Assembly (NCBI GenBank): GCA_963920635.1
Contig: OY987308.1
Location: 27,528,096 to 27,592,095 of the forward strand
From: Pseudeuparius sepicola
Taxonomy: Eukaryota > Arthropoda > Insecta > Coleoptera > Anthribidae
DNA length: 64,000 bases
Reading direction: 5' to 3'
The translations under genes and the position numbers were made by a program. Below, piece after piece: positions 1 through 12,100 of the stretch; the first letter of the stretch is position 1; each line of letters begins with the position of its first letter. The notes beneath the pieces were generated by a model. It saw only the letters and a list, made by a program, of their open reading frames with translations. It had not been told where the DNA came from and did not search any database.

Positions 1-202
1 TAGTAAAGCACATCTCTGAACAATGTCGGGGTATTCCCTGGACACCGTTTGCGCACATTTTGTACAATTCTGCAAAAGAGCAGCATCCTCATAGATACAG
101 ATTTTTAAGGACGATTTCCCAAAATTGTAACGTGGCATATAGTATATCGCGATTCAACAGCATCCTGCAAATTTTATAGCAACCTTGTTAAATACTATTA
201 TA

Positions 203-800
203 CAGAGTGAGTCAGGTGATAGAAAACAAAAAGAATAAACGCAGTTTCTTCTATAAATTATAAACTTTAAAAGTTACAGGTTGTGAAAGTTGGAAAAAAT
301 ATGTGGACTTCATTGAATATTTACTAAACTACTAGTTGAGATATTTAAGTCATATTTGGTGCACGTTATAACGGCACGGGTTAGCATAAAACCTGGTAAT
401 ATCAAACACTTTTAACAACCAGTGGCGGAGAAGTGGGTAATTATAGTAAAATTGTGTTTAGAAAAAAATCAATCACCTTGTATAGCAATAAAATGTATTC
501 AATTTCTTATGTAAATTTTAATTGTAAACAAAAACGTTCTCCTAGCATTTTTTCAAATGTGTCATGGTTTCATATCAAATTTGACATATATGGGGACATA
601 CTGTATATTATATCTTCCCACACCTACAATGTTACCATTAATTGTGCAAAATTCAGTGCATATGCATTTTGTAGGTGTGCAGGGAATTTCGCGCCATTTG
701 TGGGAAAAATCGACGCAATTCGACTTTTCAATTTATTAGAAACATGGATTCACCAATTTAAAATTCAGTTATTCATAGCCACTTGCGTATAAGCTTTCTG
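203..800. repeat. Partial copy of foldback family E
   Basis: The left part, with a degenerate CAGAGTGAGTCAGGTG end, matches the arms of the inverted repeats at 11981-12750 and 19143-20727 and the fragment at 33697-34220. Shared phrases include GTGGACTTCATTGAATATTTAC, GGGTTAGCATAAAACCTG and CCAGTGGCGGAGAAGTGGG. Only one arm and part of the centre are present. The small ORF at 433-792 is repeat sequence and not a gene. Confidence 0.65.
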
Positions 801-3371
801 TAAAGTACCTGATTTAATTCAACCTTGAGCGGTATCGTTTAGGTTGGCCCAGGTCGTGAATGAGCCATAATAACTTATCTAGATAAATATTTTGGGTTTT
901 CGGATTGTAAATCAAACAACTGCCTGTACTGAAAACGTTCAATAGTGCCTTAACGGCAACCGATGAATGTTTATTATTTGTTTGCACAAAATATGCGTTT
1001 ATGACGGCTATAAAAGAGTTAACGAACTTTGGCGTGAACAAAATTAAAAATTTAGAAGCGTGAGTAACGCGTATAAATGTTAGTTTTCGCGAAAAATATA
1101 TAGGACCTAATTTTTGTAAATTGCCGCTGCTGCAAATATTATTTTTTGAGCGTTGCGTGGTTCTCCGAATGATTTATGAAATTGTTACATCAGAAATGCC
1201 TTTATTGTCATTTCGGGATGCCGAATGTGACTGTAATAAGTCTTAATTGACTTCTGCTTCGAGGTAGGTGAACTGCGTTGTTTTTTTAGTTGCAATCAGA
1301 ATGTTTTTTTAGTAGAAAGTTTCTTGGAACTTTCAATACTCTTTGAGGTCCCCAAAGCAACAAGGTTGTAGGTAACTCATTTTTGTGTCCGAAAAACGGA
1401 CAAATTTGTAGCACATACTACAGGGTGAGTCAGTTTTTTGTTGTAAGACTTATTCATTAGATAGAAAATGACATTTTAAAGTAAAAGTGAAATTAGACAT
1501 GAATAACAGAGTCAAAAAACAGTTTTTGTTCAAAATTAAAATCGGGTATTTAACGTAATAATTAAAACATAATGTTACTTGTTGATTGGGTGTGCGAATT
1601 TGGAAAAACCGTTCGTTTTTCGTTTCGAATTCGTCGATGAAACAGAATGCAGTGATTCATGTATAAAATCGATGCCCCAATTTTCAGTTTCACTAGGATT
1701 TCAATTGTGCAAGGTGTTTCATACTGAAACGGAGGTTTCCGGAAATGCGATGACTGATCCGAAATTCATCGATGCCTGGTTATTTTGTTATGTAAGATAC
1801 AACTCATGCTGAAAGATCTCCGTTGTAATACGTCAAAGTAATACCTTGAAAAAGGCTAAAAACCAACATGTGGGGCATCCAACAATGCAAATAATATAAA
1901 AAAAGAACGCGTAGACGTTCTTCTTGTTAAAAGTAATAATAATACGCCTTTATTTTGCTGGAAACAGTCCGTAGCGTCATAGCAATAAAAGACAGGGAAA
2001 AAACTTTTCGTATTGTCGTCGTCACATCTTGTTTGTCCGCAAAAAAATAGAGCGATAGTAATTTGAGACCATTAACATACCGCACAGGGTCGCATTCAAC
2101 AATATTACGAACGAAACGCTCTACAAACAAATTCAAAAGATATACATTCATTCGCGATACAATAATTAAAAGACGTCATGTAAAATAAATATTGAATATT
2201 GAAAACGATAATTATAGGAATTCTTTGGAATTAATTTTGAAAATAGTACCGATGCGGGCCTGATTCTGGGATGCTGAGATCTCCTATTAAATTACTAAAT
2301 GAGTACACAGAACCCGAATGTGTCATAATAGTATTTAATTGGGTCAATTCGCAAGCTCTAATAAGTTTTTACTGTTGGTTTTTTTTATGGGATCATAAGG
2401 AAAATTTGTTTTTTGATGTGTAGTAAAACATCTGGGAAGGTAGATAAGAGGTGTGATGCATGTGGTATTGGTGAATCACACACTATAGTAATTTGCTTTT
2501 TGAGATAGTATCTAACTTTTGGATTTTATACCTACTATTTTCTGGTAAAACAAGTAAGGTAGGTATATTTAGATAATTAAGTAGTAATAAGAATGCGGTA
2601 CTTACTGCTATATATAAGTATATGTGTTTTTAATTGAGAAAACATTGCTCATTCAAAACAAACCAATTGAGAAAAATCGCCGATAGTATTCATTACTAGC
2701 ACTAGCGATTAACATGGGAAAAATCTAATGTATTTTGATTGCTTTATTGTATTATCGACGAATGGGTAGTTAAATTGAAAAATTGTAAAATAACAATGAA
2801 TTTAAAAAATAATTTTTTCAAGGCCGATTGTGCCAACTTTTCGTTGAAAATAAAAGTTGCACCGATAGGTGCTTAATCATTTGTTTGTAAATATACAACT
2901 TATAATTAGAAGACCTCACGATTCTTCTTGCCGCTTTTCGCAATTATTTGTTAATAAAATTTTGCAGCACTTTACTGGAAAACTGATTTTGTTTTAATAA
3001 CACTCCGTTTTCGTAAACATTATAGACTTTATTATCACACGTTTGTATCACCTGCCTTCCGTCGTGTACTTATCTCCTTTTTCTTTTCGGCAATGAATCA
3101 GAAATTTACTGTAGGTATACGATTAATCAGATAAAAGACGCGCTAGGTCAATATTTACTTTGGAATCATGGAAAAATTTCACAATAATTATCTTATTCCG
3201 CGATCTTGATACTTATTTCATCAGATCAGATAGGTACGATAATCCCCGTCGTTTCCTGTCACAAAATTATTTTTTATTGAGATTATTTTTCATCGCCCTA
3301 AAATTGTTATTGGTACCATCCGCAACTTTGAATAAAGAATACCTACGTGAGAGAGAAATCGCAATGAGTAT
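801..3371. other. No recognised gene
   Basis: AT-rich DNA with short ORFs only, none with recognisable motifs. A solitary foldback-type end (CAGGGTGAGTCAG) occurs near 1422. I see no splice-bounded exon, RNA gene or promoter that I can support. Confidence 0.5.
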
Positions 3372-3668
3372 TAACCAAGTTTTGACACAATATTTTGATA
3401 CCTGACACGGTCTTAAGTGTCAATATGTGGTATTTAGACACTTTTTCGAGTTGTCATTCTTATTAGCCGTGCTGCTTGTGGCACTTCCCTGACCGAAAAA
3501 ACTGAAATGTTTGAGGACAACAATCCATCGGAAAGTAATTTTGTAATTTAAATTAACTTTTGAGGCCGCATGCACAAAGTGGCATAGGCGTTTGTGTAGC
3601 TACCTATATACTTCTTCATAATTGGAAATTTATAAAATTAGAATTGCTGCCTTATAATTTTTTTTTGC
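3372..3668 (+). repeat. Interspersed repeat family L, copy 1
   Basis: About 300 bp shared with 9903-10095 (+), 20140-20455 (-) and 32715-32950 (+). Landmarks in order: TTTTGACACAATATTTTGATA, CTTGTGGCACTTCCCTGACCG, TTTTGAGGCCG, AAAGTGGCATAGGCGTTTGTG, CTTCTTCATAATTGGAAATTT. There is no ORF and no terminal inverted repeat that I can see, so it is a short non-autonomous element of unknown class. Confidence 0.75.
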
Positions 3669-3670
3669 CT

Positions 3671-5369
3671 GAGGCGGTTCTAGACCTTTTGTTTTGGGGG
3701 GGCTTAAGCCCCTGGGCTCTGTCATTTGTAGCTAAGGTGACCATATTTGTGATTATTATACAAAAGAAATTTTGTTAACAAGTAACTATATTGTTTCATA
3801 TAACAAAATATATACTTACATATTACATATTATGTACTTACTATAAAAAACCTAATATTGATTCATACAAAAATACTATATCTACTTACTTTTAATAATT
3901 TAACGAAAAAAGGTGCAAAAATAATAATTTTTTTTTATGACAAAAATGTTAATGTTAAAAATGCTGTTACCAGTCCAATGCTCTACCAATGAACCGAGTT
4001 CAAATCCCCACTAAATTAAAAATAATAATCGTTCTTATATACATACAGGGTGTTTCATCTTAAGTGCGAACACCCCCGTAAAATTTGTATTCTCCATCCG
4101 ATTTTAGCCACGTTTTTTTCTAAAAATAGGCCACAAAAAACTCTACGTTGGTGCAAAATTCCAGGTCTTCAATTTTCAAGACCTACTACAATTTTTTTTA
4201 TTTAAAATATGACACCATACAGCGTTAATCAGAACAACCTTATAAAACCACCGTATACCAAATTTGAACAAAAAATATGCAGGGAGTTCCATTCTGCAGG
4301 GTGTCAAAGTTGAGCAAAATAGGAATTTTAAAGGCATCTGGAGAGTCAAGCGTGCCATGGAATTACTTCGAAATAGTTGGATGATGAACAGGACCACTCA
4401 CAGTGCCGATGTGCAAAGATCCACAATAAAAAATATACAAGGTGTTCTTCTCTGTATAGCAACTCGAAATGCTGAATTTTTTAAACTTTATACAGGTCAA
4501 AAATCGAGTATATCAAAACCACCCCAGACATTACAAACGAACTAAGTCTAAAAAATACAGAAGCCTGCCAGTCAGTAAGTCCATATGAGTTAAGGTGGCT
4601 GGTGTGCCACAACAGGAAACGCACAGAAAATGTATCATCTTAGACAGTGACTTTATTGATAAAGGTCGAACAATTTGAATTGTTTTTATTTGTTGGTTGG
4701 ATGATGTAAAGAAATAAATTGCTTTTGTGTTTATTAATATTTATTCAATGATTCCAGAGCACTCCTGACCAATATAAGTTTAATAAAAATTCAACATTTT
4801 GACATCGCCCAGAGAAAAAGACCCTGTACATTTTTGTATCGAATCTTTGCACACCAACACTTTGAGTAGTCCTGTTGATCATTCATCTGTTTTGACGGGA
4901 TTCTATGGCATACTTGACTCTCCAGATGCCTTTAAAATTCCTATTTTGCTCAATTTTGACACTCTGCAGAAAGGAACTCCCTGTATATTTTTTGTTCAAA
5001 TTTGGTATACGGGGGTTTTAGGTTGTTCTGATTAACGCTGTGGTGTCAGATTTTAAATAAAAAAATCGCTAAATGGTTTTCGTCATTTTTTACTAGAAAA
5101 AAATTGTAGGCCTTGAAAATTGACATTAAGACCTGAAATTTTGCACCAACGTAGAGTTTTTTTGGCCTGTTTTTAGAAAAAAAAACGCGGCTAAAATCGG
5201 ATGGAGAATACAAATTTTACGGGGGTGATCGCACTTAAGATGAAACACCCCGTATATAGTTGCGTCAGTAGGTAGCGGTTTGGTAGCGAAGAATAAATTT
5301 GGGGGGGGGGGGCTATTTCAAGATTTGGGGGGGCTCAGCCCCCCCAAGCCCCCACCTGGAACCGCCTAC
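3671..5369. repeat. Outer inverted pair (GGCGGTTC ends, G/C-run hairpins) around foldback C
   Basis: The left end reads GGCGGTTCTAGACC followed by a G-run and CTTAAGCCCC. The right end is a rough reverse complement with a long C-run and ACCTGGAACCGCC. This looks like an older inverted-repeat element into which foldback C (4046-5252) inserted. The arms are short and imperfect, so confidence is limited. Confidence 0.35.
4046..5252. mobile_element. Foldback element, family C (1.2 kb palindrome, TA-flanked)
   Basis: The ends are inverted repeats: CAGGGTGTTTCATCTTAAGTG at the left, and its reverse complement with one change at the right, flanked by TA on both sides. Both arms run for hundreds of bases (CGTAAAATTTGTATTCTCCA, CCATCCGATTTTAGCC, CACCAACGTAGAG). 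No transposase is visible. The TA flank and CAGGGTG end match element J at 60126, which keeps a mariner-family transposase tail, so this is probably a non-autonomous relative. Confidence 0.85.
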
Positions 5370-5559
5370 GAGCACCATGCATCCACGAGACAGTAGGTAG
5401 TATCTTCAGCAGATTGGGTAGACATTTTGCGTCATATTGCAACACATATTCTGTATAGAGTTAGGTTAGGTAGCTACCGGTACTTTTGTAGAGGTGATGA
5501 TATATGTATCTGATAGCAGAGTTTACAGAATACTATTTTATGCTGTAAACTTTGGGAAA

Positions 5560-6113
5560 GTACCATCAGGGGGTAGTAGGTACCCTTCGAATGGCGTAGT
5601 ACCTTCCGCGAACATACGGTTCGTCCCGCGAATCTTCAGGGCGCAGGGGGGGGGGGGGGGCGGGTGTCCGATCCACTTCCTGGGGGAAGTCCTGCGGGGT
5701 ACCCCGCGTCGGTACCGCTACTACAGCCGCCGGACCCCTTTCCCCACCCCGCCCCCCCCCCCACGCGGCCGCCGCTCTTTGCGTCACACCTCCAGGCCGT
5801 CGCGTCGGGGCCGGTAAGTAAAAACCTGCGGCCGGCCGGCGGGCCGCACCAGAAACGCAGACGGAGTCGCGGGCAGTGCGTCGACGCGCGCCAGCGAACT
5901 GCCGCACACGTGATAAGACACAGTGACGGGCGGACGTAAATAAGTGCGCGAAGAAGCGGCGCCATGGCGGACGAGGGGCACCAGCGGCACGTCGCCGGCA
6001 TGCTCGACAGGGACCAGAGGACGGCGAAGATCTGGGGGGGCCGCGAAAGGACTGAGGGGCGAGTGCGGTGGGGCCAGGAGGAGCGGGGGACCAAGGGTGC
6101 CGGCAGGAGGGGG
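5560..6113 (+). promoter_or_regulatory. GC-rich island, likely promoter and 5'UTR exon of gene 1
   Basis: A sharp GC-rich, CpG-rich block in AT-rich surroundings. It ends just before ATGCAAA and a consensus splice donor GTAAGT at 6121. An open frame from ATG at 5964 (context GCGCCATGG) runs in frame into the ATG at 6114, so a 50-residue N-terminal extension is possible, but it is Arg/Gly-rich and unlike a conserved domain. Long ORFs on both strands here are compositional. A second donor-like GGTAAGTA lies near 5813. No clear TATA or TCAGT initiator is seen. Confidence 0.45.
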
Positions 6114-6120
6114 ATGCAAA
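6114..6120 (+). CDS. Gene 1 coding exon 1 (7 nt, provisional)
   Basis: ATGCAAA is followed directly by the perfect donor GTAAGT, leaving phase 1. Joining to the acceptor at 13026/13027 gives M-Q-R and then the hydrophobic signal core. Gene 2 has the same layout: ATG, one codon, one base, then a donor. The intron would be 6.9 kb and full of repeats. It remains inference until a transcript is seen. Confidence 0.5.
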
Positions 6121-9100
6121 GTAAGTGGGGACGGGCTTGGGGGGGAATCTTGCGGGTACGAAAGGGAAAAATTGGATATAACCTGTATAGGGTGCCCCGA
6201 AGGAGGTCCAGGAAGATCGAGGGGCGTGAGATTGCATGTTAAAGTATATTCCCATATACAGGATGACATCAACTTGCAACTTTTCAGGGTATATACATCC
6301 TAATGTTTTGGTGTCTCTACTGTATAGATTTAGAATGTTTATATTATTATTAGATATTCCAAACAAATACCTAGATTATATTATACAAGGTGTAACAGTA
6401 TCTACCTACGTTAAAATATTTCAGGGTGGTGATCCCCAAAAGTTGATACAGTGACCGGCAGAAAGTTGGACACAAAAATTTATCTGATTTCGATTAATTT
6501 AAATTTCTAGCTGCTAATCGAACAAAATTAAAGTTTAGTAGCAAATTCATGCGTTATCCGATGATAAGTTGCGCTTGCGGTATTTTGTTTTTTTTTTTTG
6601 TAACACACAGGGTGGTCTAAAAATACAAAAAAAGTTAAAAAAAAAATTTTGACTAGGTGGCTGTGACTTTAAATCTGACATTCACCTTTGATTCCAAACA
6701 ACTTTTGTAAGTAACTTTTTACCGTATTTATAAAAAATAAGGGTACTTTACTCTTGAGCTATTTTGACATTTTTGAATCTACCTCGTATCCAAAAAGAGA
6801 TATTTAAATTCTGATATGTGCGTTTTGAGTTTGAAATGATGCACCAACTTTTATCAAGAAGAGAAATTAATAATAAAAAAGTTTTCCATTTGTGTCCAAC
6901 TTTCTGCCGGTCACTGTATAAACATGTGTCCAAAAATTCGTCGTTCAACTTCTTTAATTGTAGAGCTTTTTTCACCAAGCTTGGTACACACTGTACTTGG
7001 CTAGGATCCTCTTAAATGCGTTATTTTCAAGCCCTAAATTGAACCAGTGGCGGACATATGGGTAAGTCGTGAGACAAATTCAAGAAAAAAGTTAATACAG
7101 CTCTGTAAGAAATTAAAGGGGATGGAGCATTTAATTCTGAACAAAAAGGGTCTCTTGACTTATTTTCCTGGCAAATTACATTTTTTAATCTTATTTTATC
7201 TCAAAAATTTGGACAACTAAATTTTAACAAGTTATGACGATTTTTTTAGACAATTTTAACACCCCGTATATCGAAAACGACGAATTTTTGGCCACATGTT
7301 TCTATGAACTTTTGGTCATACAACAACTGGCTGAAGATCACAACACTGAAATATTTTATTTCAAGTTACACCCTGTATATATTCACACCTAATTTCATTT
7401 TTTCGATCAACTCGAATTATTTTTTAAGTACCTACCTACCTTTTTATTTATTAAAGTCATGTAATTTTAGGTTCGAGTACCAAAATTGTAACGTTGTGTT
7501 TAATAATTATTTATGTATACCATCATAAGGCACTCAAGTTCAATATGGAATTTAGTTGCCGAGGCCTCTGGCCGAGGCAAATAAACCACATGAGTCATAA
7601 AAAGAACTTCAATGCCGTACATATTTTTTTTAATCGGAACAAAAAAATTGTTTTATTAGGCAAAAAATAATCATAAGGGATCGCCCGTCCATGAACCTAC
7701 CACGCGCGGTGTTGCTTGACTCTGACGATCGCTCTACCTAGGTCAAGTATGACGAGGCACGGCGCTTCCCAACAGAAACTCCACACTGCTGCCTGTTGGG
7801 CAGCCTCCATGAAAAATAGATTGATATTGAAACCTGCTAAAATATTTATATTTGAAAGATTGCATGCGCAGATTTAGGTAACAATTTCGCAATGTGTACG
7901 AAAAGTTAAATGGGCTTTTATTGGTCGGGTTTTAAATATTTGGTCACTTTTGACGGGCGATGGCTCCGCGTCTGACGTTTGATTTCTGAGCCATTTTCTG
8001 AGCTTTTATAATGATTTCAAGAAAAAGTTGTTTGGTATGTGTCTTTGTTGTACCAATACGAATGAAACCTGTGATCGTTTAAAGTTGAAAGCAGCGATAT
8101 TTTGTAAATGTATATCAAATTTGACAGCTGTTGTTCTTCTTTGTTCTAACTTCGCAGAGACGACTGTATAATACCGCGTCATTTTTTTTTTGTTTGGCCC
8201 ATAAGATCCCAGAGCGAACAAAAAACATTTCGGAGTTCATTTCGTTTTTCATTTTAAGTCGTCGAACTGCGATCTCTCAAGCACGAACTTCTCGCTGCAC
8301 TCCTTCGACCCAAACTCAATACGCCCCCGTTTTTCTTTCTTCCCGCCGCGGGCGAAAGTTGAAATGTCGCGTTTTTGCACCACATATCTTCACCCCGTCT
8401 TCTTCTTCTTCTTCTTCCGCGTGCGTCGCGGCGCGGCCACCTCCGATGCGCGGAGGGGGCGGAGCCCGGGCAGAAGGCCGCGGCCAATCGAGAAGCGGCA
8501 CTCGCCGGCCGGGCCGCGCGTAACTAGAATTCGACGTTCGGTTCGAAGAAGAACCCGCCGACGCGGCGGGCGCCCGTTCTTGCCTCGGAAGAAGAAGACG
8601 TTCGCTCCCTCGGGACCGGGTTTCGGCTGGGACCATGGATCGAGGCGGGAGATCGTCAGGGGGGGACTTGATATAAACTTTCGGCATTTTTGAGCTACGG
8701 ATAAAGTCAACTCAGCCGAGGCCCTGATGTGCCATCCTTATGTCTCAATAAAATCTCATACTTATAACCTACTTTAATGTAACATACAGTATAACCATGG
8801 ATTAAAAGAAACACCTAGTCAGAAGTATTGTTAAAGTTGAAATCGTAATTATTGTAATGTCTTACCTACGATTTTGATCTATAGTTTTTTTAATGATATA
8901 ATATAGAGTATCAAAATTTAGGTACTTTATGACAGAACGTCACATTTAAAAAAACAAGGTCCTACTAGGTACTACATATTTTTTTGATCAAAATTTGACA
9001 AATTCTTTGAATATACAGTGTGTCCACGGATAGACTTGTAAATTTTTTTATTTTCAATTCTTCGAAAAAAGTCATTCTTCATAAAAAAGTCTGCTTGTTC

Positions 9101-12100
9101 TTAAAATAAAATTGGCATAGAAAAAGTTGACATTACTTATACTGGGTGACCATCAGAAAATTAAAGAAACGTTACCTAATTAGCATAAGAGTAAACTACC
9201 TCTATTTGTAGAGATGATGAAAAAAGTTATAAAGAAAATTTGCTCAGCGTGGTAAGCTACTTAAGTGTACAAAATTTTAAAGCGTTAGGCCTACTTCGAT
9301 TTTTTGATTTTTTTCTTGTTTTTCTTCGATTAAATTATTTTCTGTAGGTAGTAAGACAAAACTTATAAATAAAAGTTACTCAGAATAGGAAACTGTGCAT
9401 GATGGAAAATGATTTGACAATCCTAGGCCCGCACTTTGCGTTTCCTCCAATATTTTCCAAAATACAAAGTAGGCCTAGAATCGTAAAATTTTGTCATCAT
9501 GCGCAGTTTTCCATTCTGGAGAAGTTTTCTTAATACAGTTTTGTCGTACTATTTACAGAAAACCATTTATTTGACAAAAAAAGATAATACAATCAAAAAA
9601 TCAAAGTAGGCCTAACGCTTTGAAATTTTGTACACTTAAGTAGCTTATACCACGCTGAGCAAATTTTCTTTAAAACTTTTTTCATTATCTCTACAAATAG
9701 AGGTAGTTTACTCTTATGCTAATTAACGTTTCTTTAATTTTCTGGTCACACAGTATAAGTAATGTCAACTTTTTCTATGCCAATTTTATTTTAAGAACAA
9801 GCAGACTTTTTTTATGAAGAATGACTTTTTTCGAAGAATTGAAAATAAAAAATTTTACAAGTAGGTATAGTTAAGTCCATCCGTGGACACACTGTAGAAT
9901 CCCAAGTTTGACACAATATTTCGATATCTGATAGGTGTCAGTATGCGGTATTTAGATACCTTTTCGAGTTATTATGCTTAGCTGTGCGGCTTGTGGCACC
10001 CTATAGCCGCCAAAACTATCGGTAAATATTTTTGTAATTTAAATTAAATTTTGAGGTCATGCACCAAAGTGGCATAGGCGTTTGTGTTGAGCGAGTGGGG
10101 AGGTAAAATAGGAAGTTAAATCGCGATTTTCGTTTGGTTTCTAGAATTTTTATAAAAATATATAGATAAATCATAATTATAATTTTATATCATATTATCA
10201 CTGCCTCCTGAGTGTCCAACCAAAAGATCACACTCAAACTCATGGTACGAATTGAGCTAGAGGGTGGTTTCCTAAACAATATGGGTGCATGGTTTTCTAA
10301 ACATTTTTTAGAGCAAATAAAGGTTGTAGAGGACCAAAGTACGAACAACTTTTACTTATAATTTTTTTTGTTTCTCTAATACATAACGATTTACAGAGCA
10401 TTACTTATAACAACAAAAATTCCTCATACGCTGCAGTGATAGTCTTGTAAACATTTTTATAACATTTTTTTGTGTCTCTAATATTTAATGATTTATTGGG
10501 CATTATAATATGACAAAAATTAATTAAAAAATATAATGCCATAGGTTTTATTAGGGTCATTAGGGAAAAATGTTTATAGGAAACCATCCATATTGTTTAG
10601 GAAACCACCCTATATAGCTCAATTCGAACCAGGAGTTGCAGTGTGATCTTTTGGTTGAACACTCAGGAAGCAGTCAACAAGCAACCCTGAAAGAATCATC
10701 CTGTTTGGATTTTTTTTGCGACCCCTATGAGCCGAGTATCATCATTATTCGACTATATTACGTTTTTCGAAATTTTGAAATATAGTGCAATTGGTTTAAC
10801 GTCAAATTTGACTGATAAAAAAATCGCGTACCTATTATGTCAAATTTGGTGAGAACCCTGACAGTTTTATATTGCTCGGCGATTTTTATGTACCGACTTC
10901 TATAGAAACCATTGTCGCCGACAAAAACTATAATTAAATTAAACTGCTTTTCGCCGCGATTTTCGAAAAATGCGGTTAAACGCACCTCCATTAGATGCAG
11001 GTGCGTCGTTAGAAAAAAAAGCGCACGCGGAATCTTCATCTGTTGCAGAGGAGAATGCGCAATTGTTGGACAATTTTAAGGGAATTACTGTTAGTGCCGT
11101 CGTAAAATGGACTTAATTGACTGTTAGTAGTGCGCGGTTTCATTCTTAAATGCCTTTTAAAAAAAGCAGATCTGGCGGCGTGTGACGCGACCGGGTGGTC
11201 TGGTTCAGTCGCATACACATCTTTTTTATTCATATTTTTGCCGAACCTAGGTATGATAGCACTGGAGCATTCAGTGCTAATAATGAATCACCGATCATCA
11301 AAGACGGGAAAAAATATTAGTCACCAAACAACCATTAGGTTGTACTATATCGCCTTGCATCTACTATTATTAGAAAACGGCGATTAATGACCAAAAATTT
11401 TTGTACCGGTCCCGTGTGTTCTGCCTCCTATAATATGCCGACGCTGCTATATATACAGAACAGGTCGCGGCATTTTTTCTAGTAAGAAAGACTCCCATAA
11501 AGACGAGCCCGCGCGTTATGATATGTAGTGACACAACGACACATGCTGTTCAAATATTGTACGAAAGACCGTGAGAAATTGCTTACTGGACAGTCGGCAT
11601 GCCGTTCGCCGGTCAAATATTTTCAGAACGGGCGCGAGCGCTATAAAACCGCGGCGGAACATATTAAAAATGATTTATTTCCACCGAAAAATAACTACGT
11701 AGGTTAGGACAAAGCAAAGCGCAGGTCTTTACTTTGAATAAACTCCCTATAATATATCGAACATAATTTACAGTGACACACATCACAAAAACAATCACGT
11801 CATTTCCTGTGTCTGTCAAATAATAATACTTGTTTGAAAATGTCATTATTTCTCAACATTTAGAAAAATATAATAAAATTTAAAATAATTTGATCTTTTT
11901 TGTTTGTTTTTTCATTCAAGTGAATTTTGGTAAACCTATATAAAATTATTAAAAAAAGTTTCTAAATTGATTGAGCAATATACAGGATGATTCACTTTTA
12001 AGGGACCAAACTGCGACAGATGTTAAAGTTTTAAAAAGTTATAGAATATTTACCAAACTAGTTCAAATTTGATATACACGTTGTAACGGCATGGGTTAGC

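Noticed and set aside
5566..6366. Minus-strand ORF of 266 codons and several overlapping ORFs
   Set aside because: Pro/Arg/Ala-rich in every frame of a GC-rich, stop-poor island; no motif. The same holds for the ORFs in the islands at 8.3, 12.9-13.3, 24.2 and 56.5 kb.
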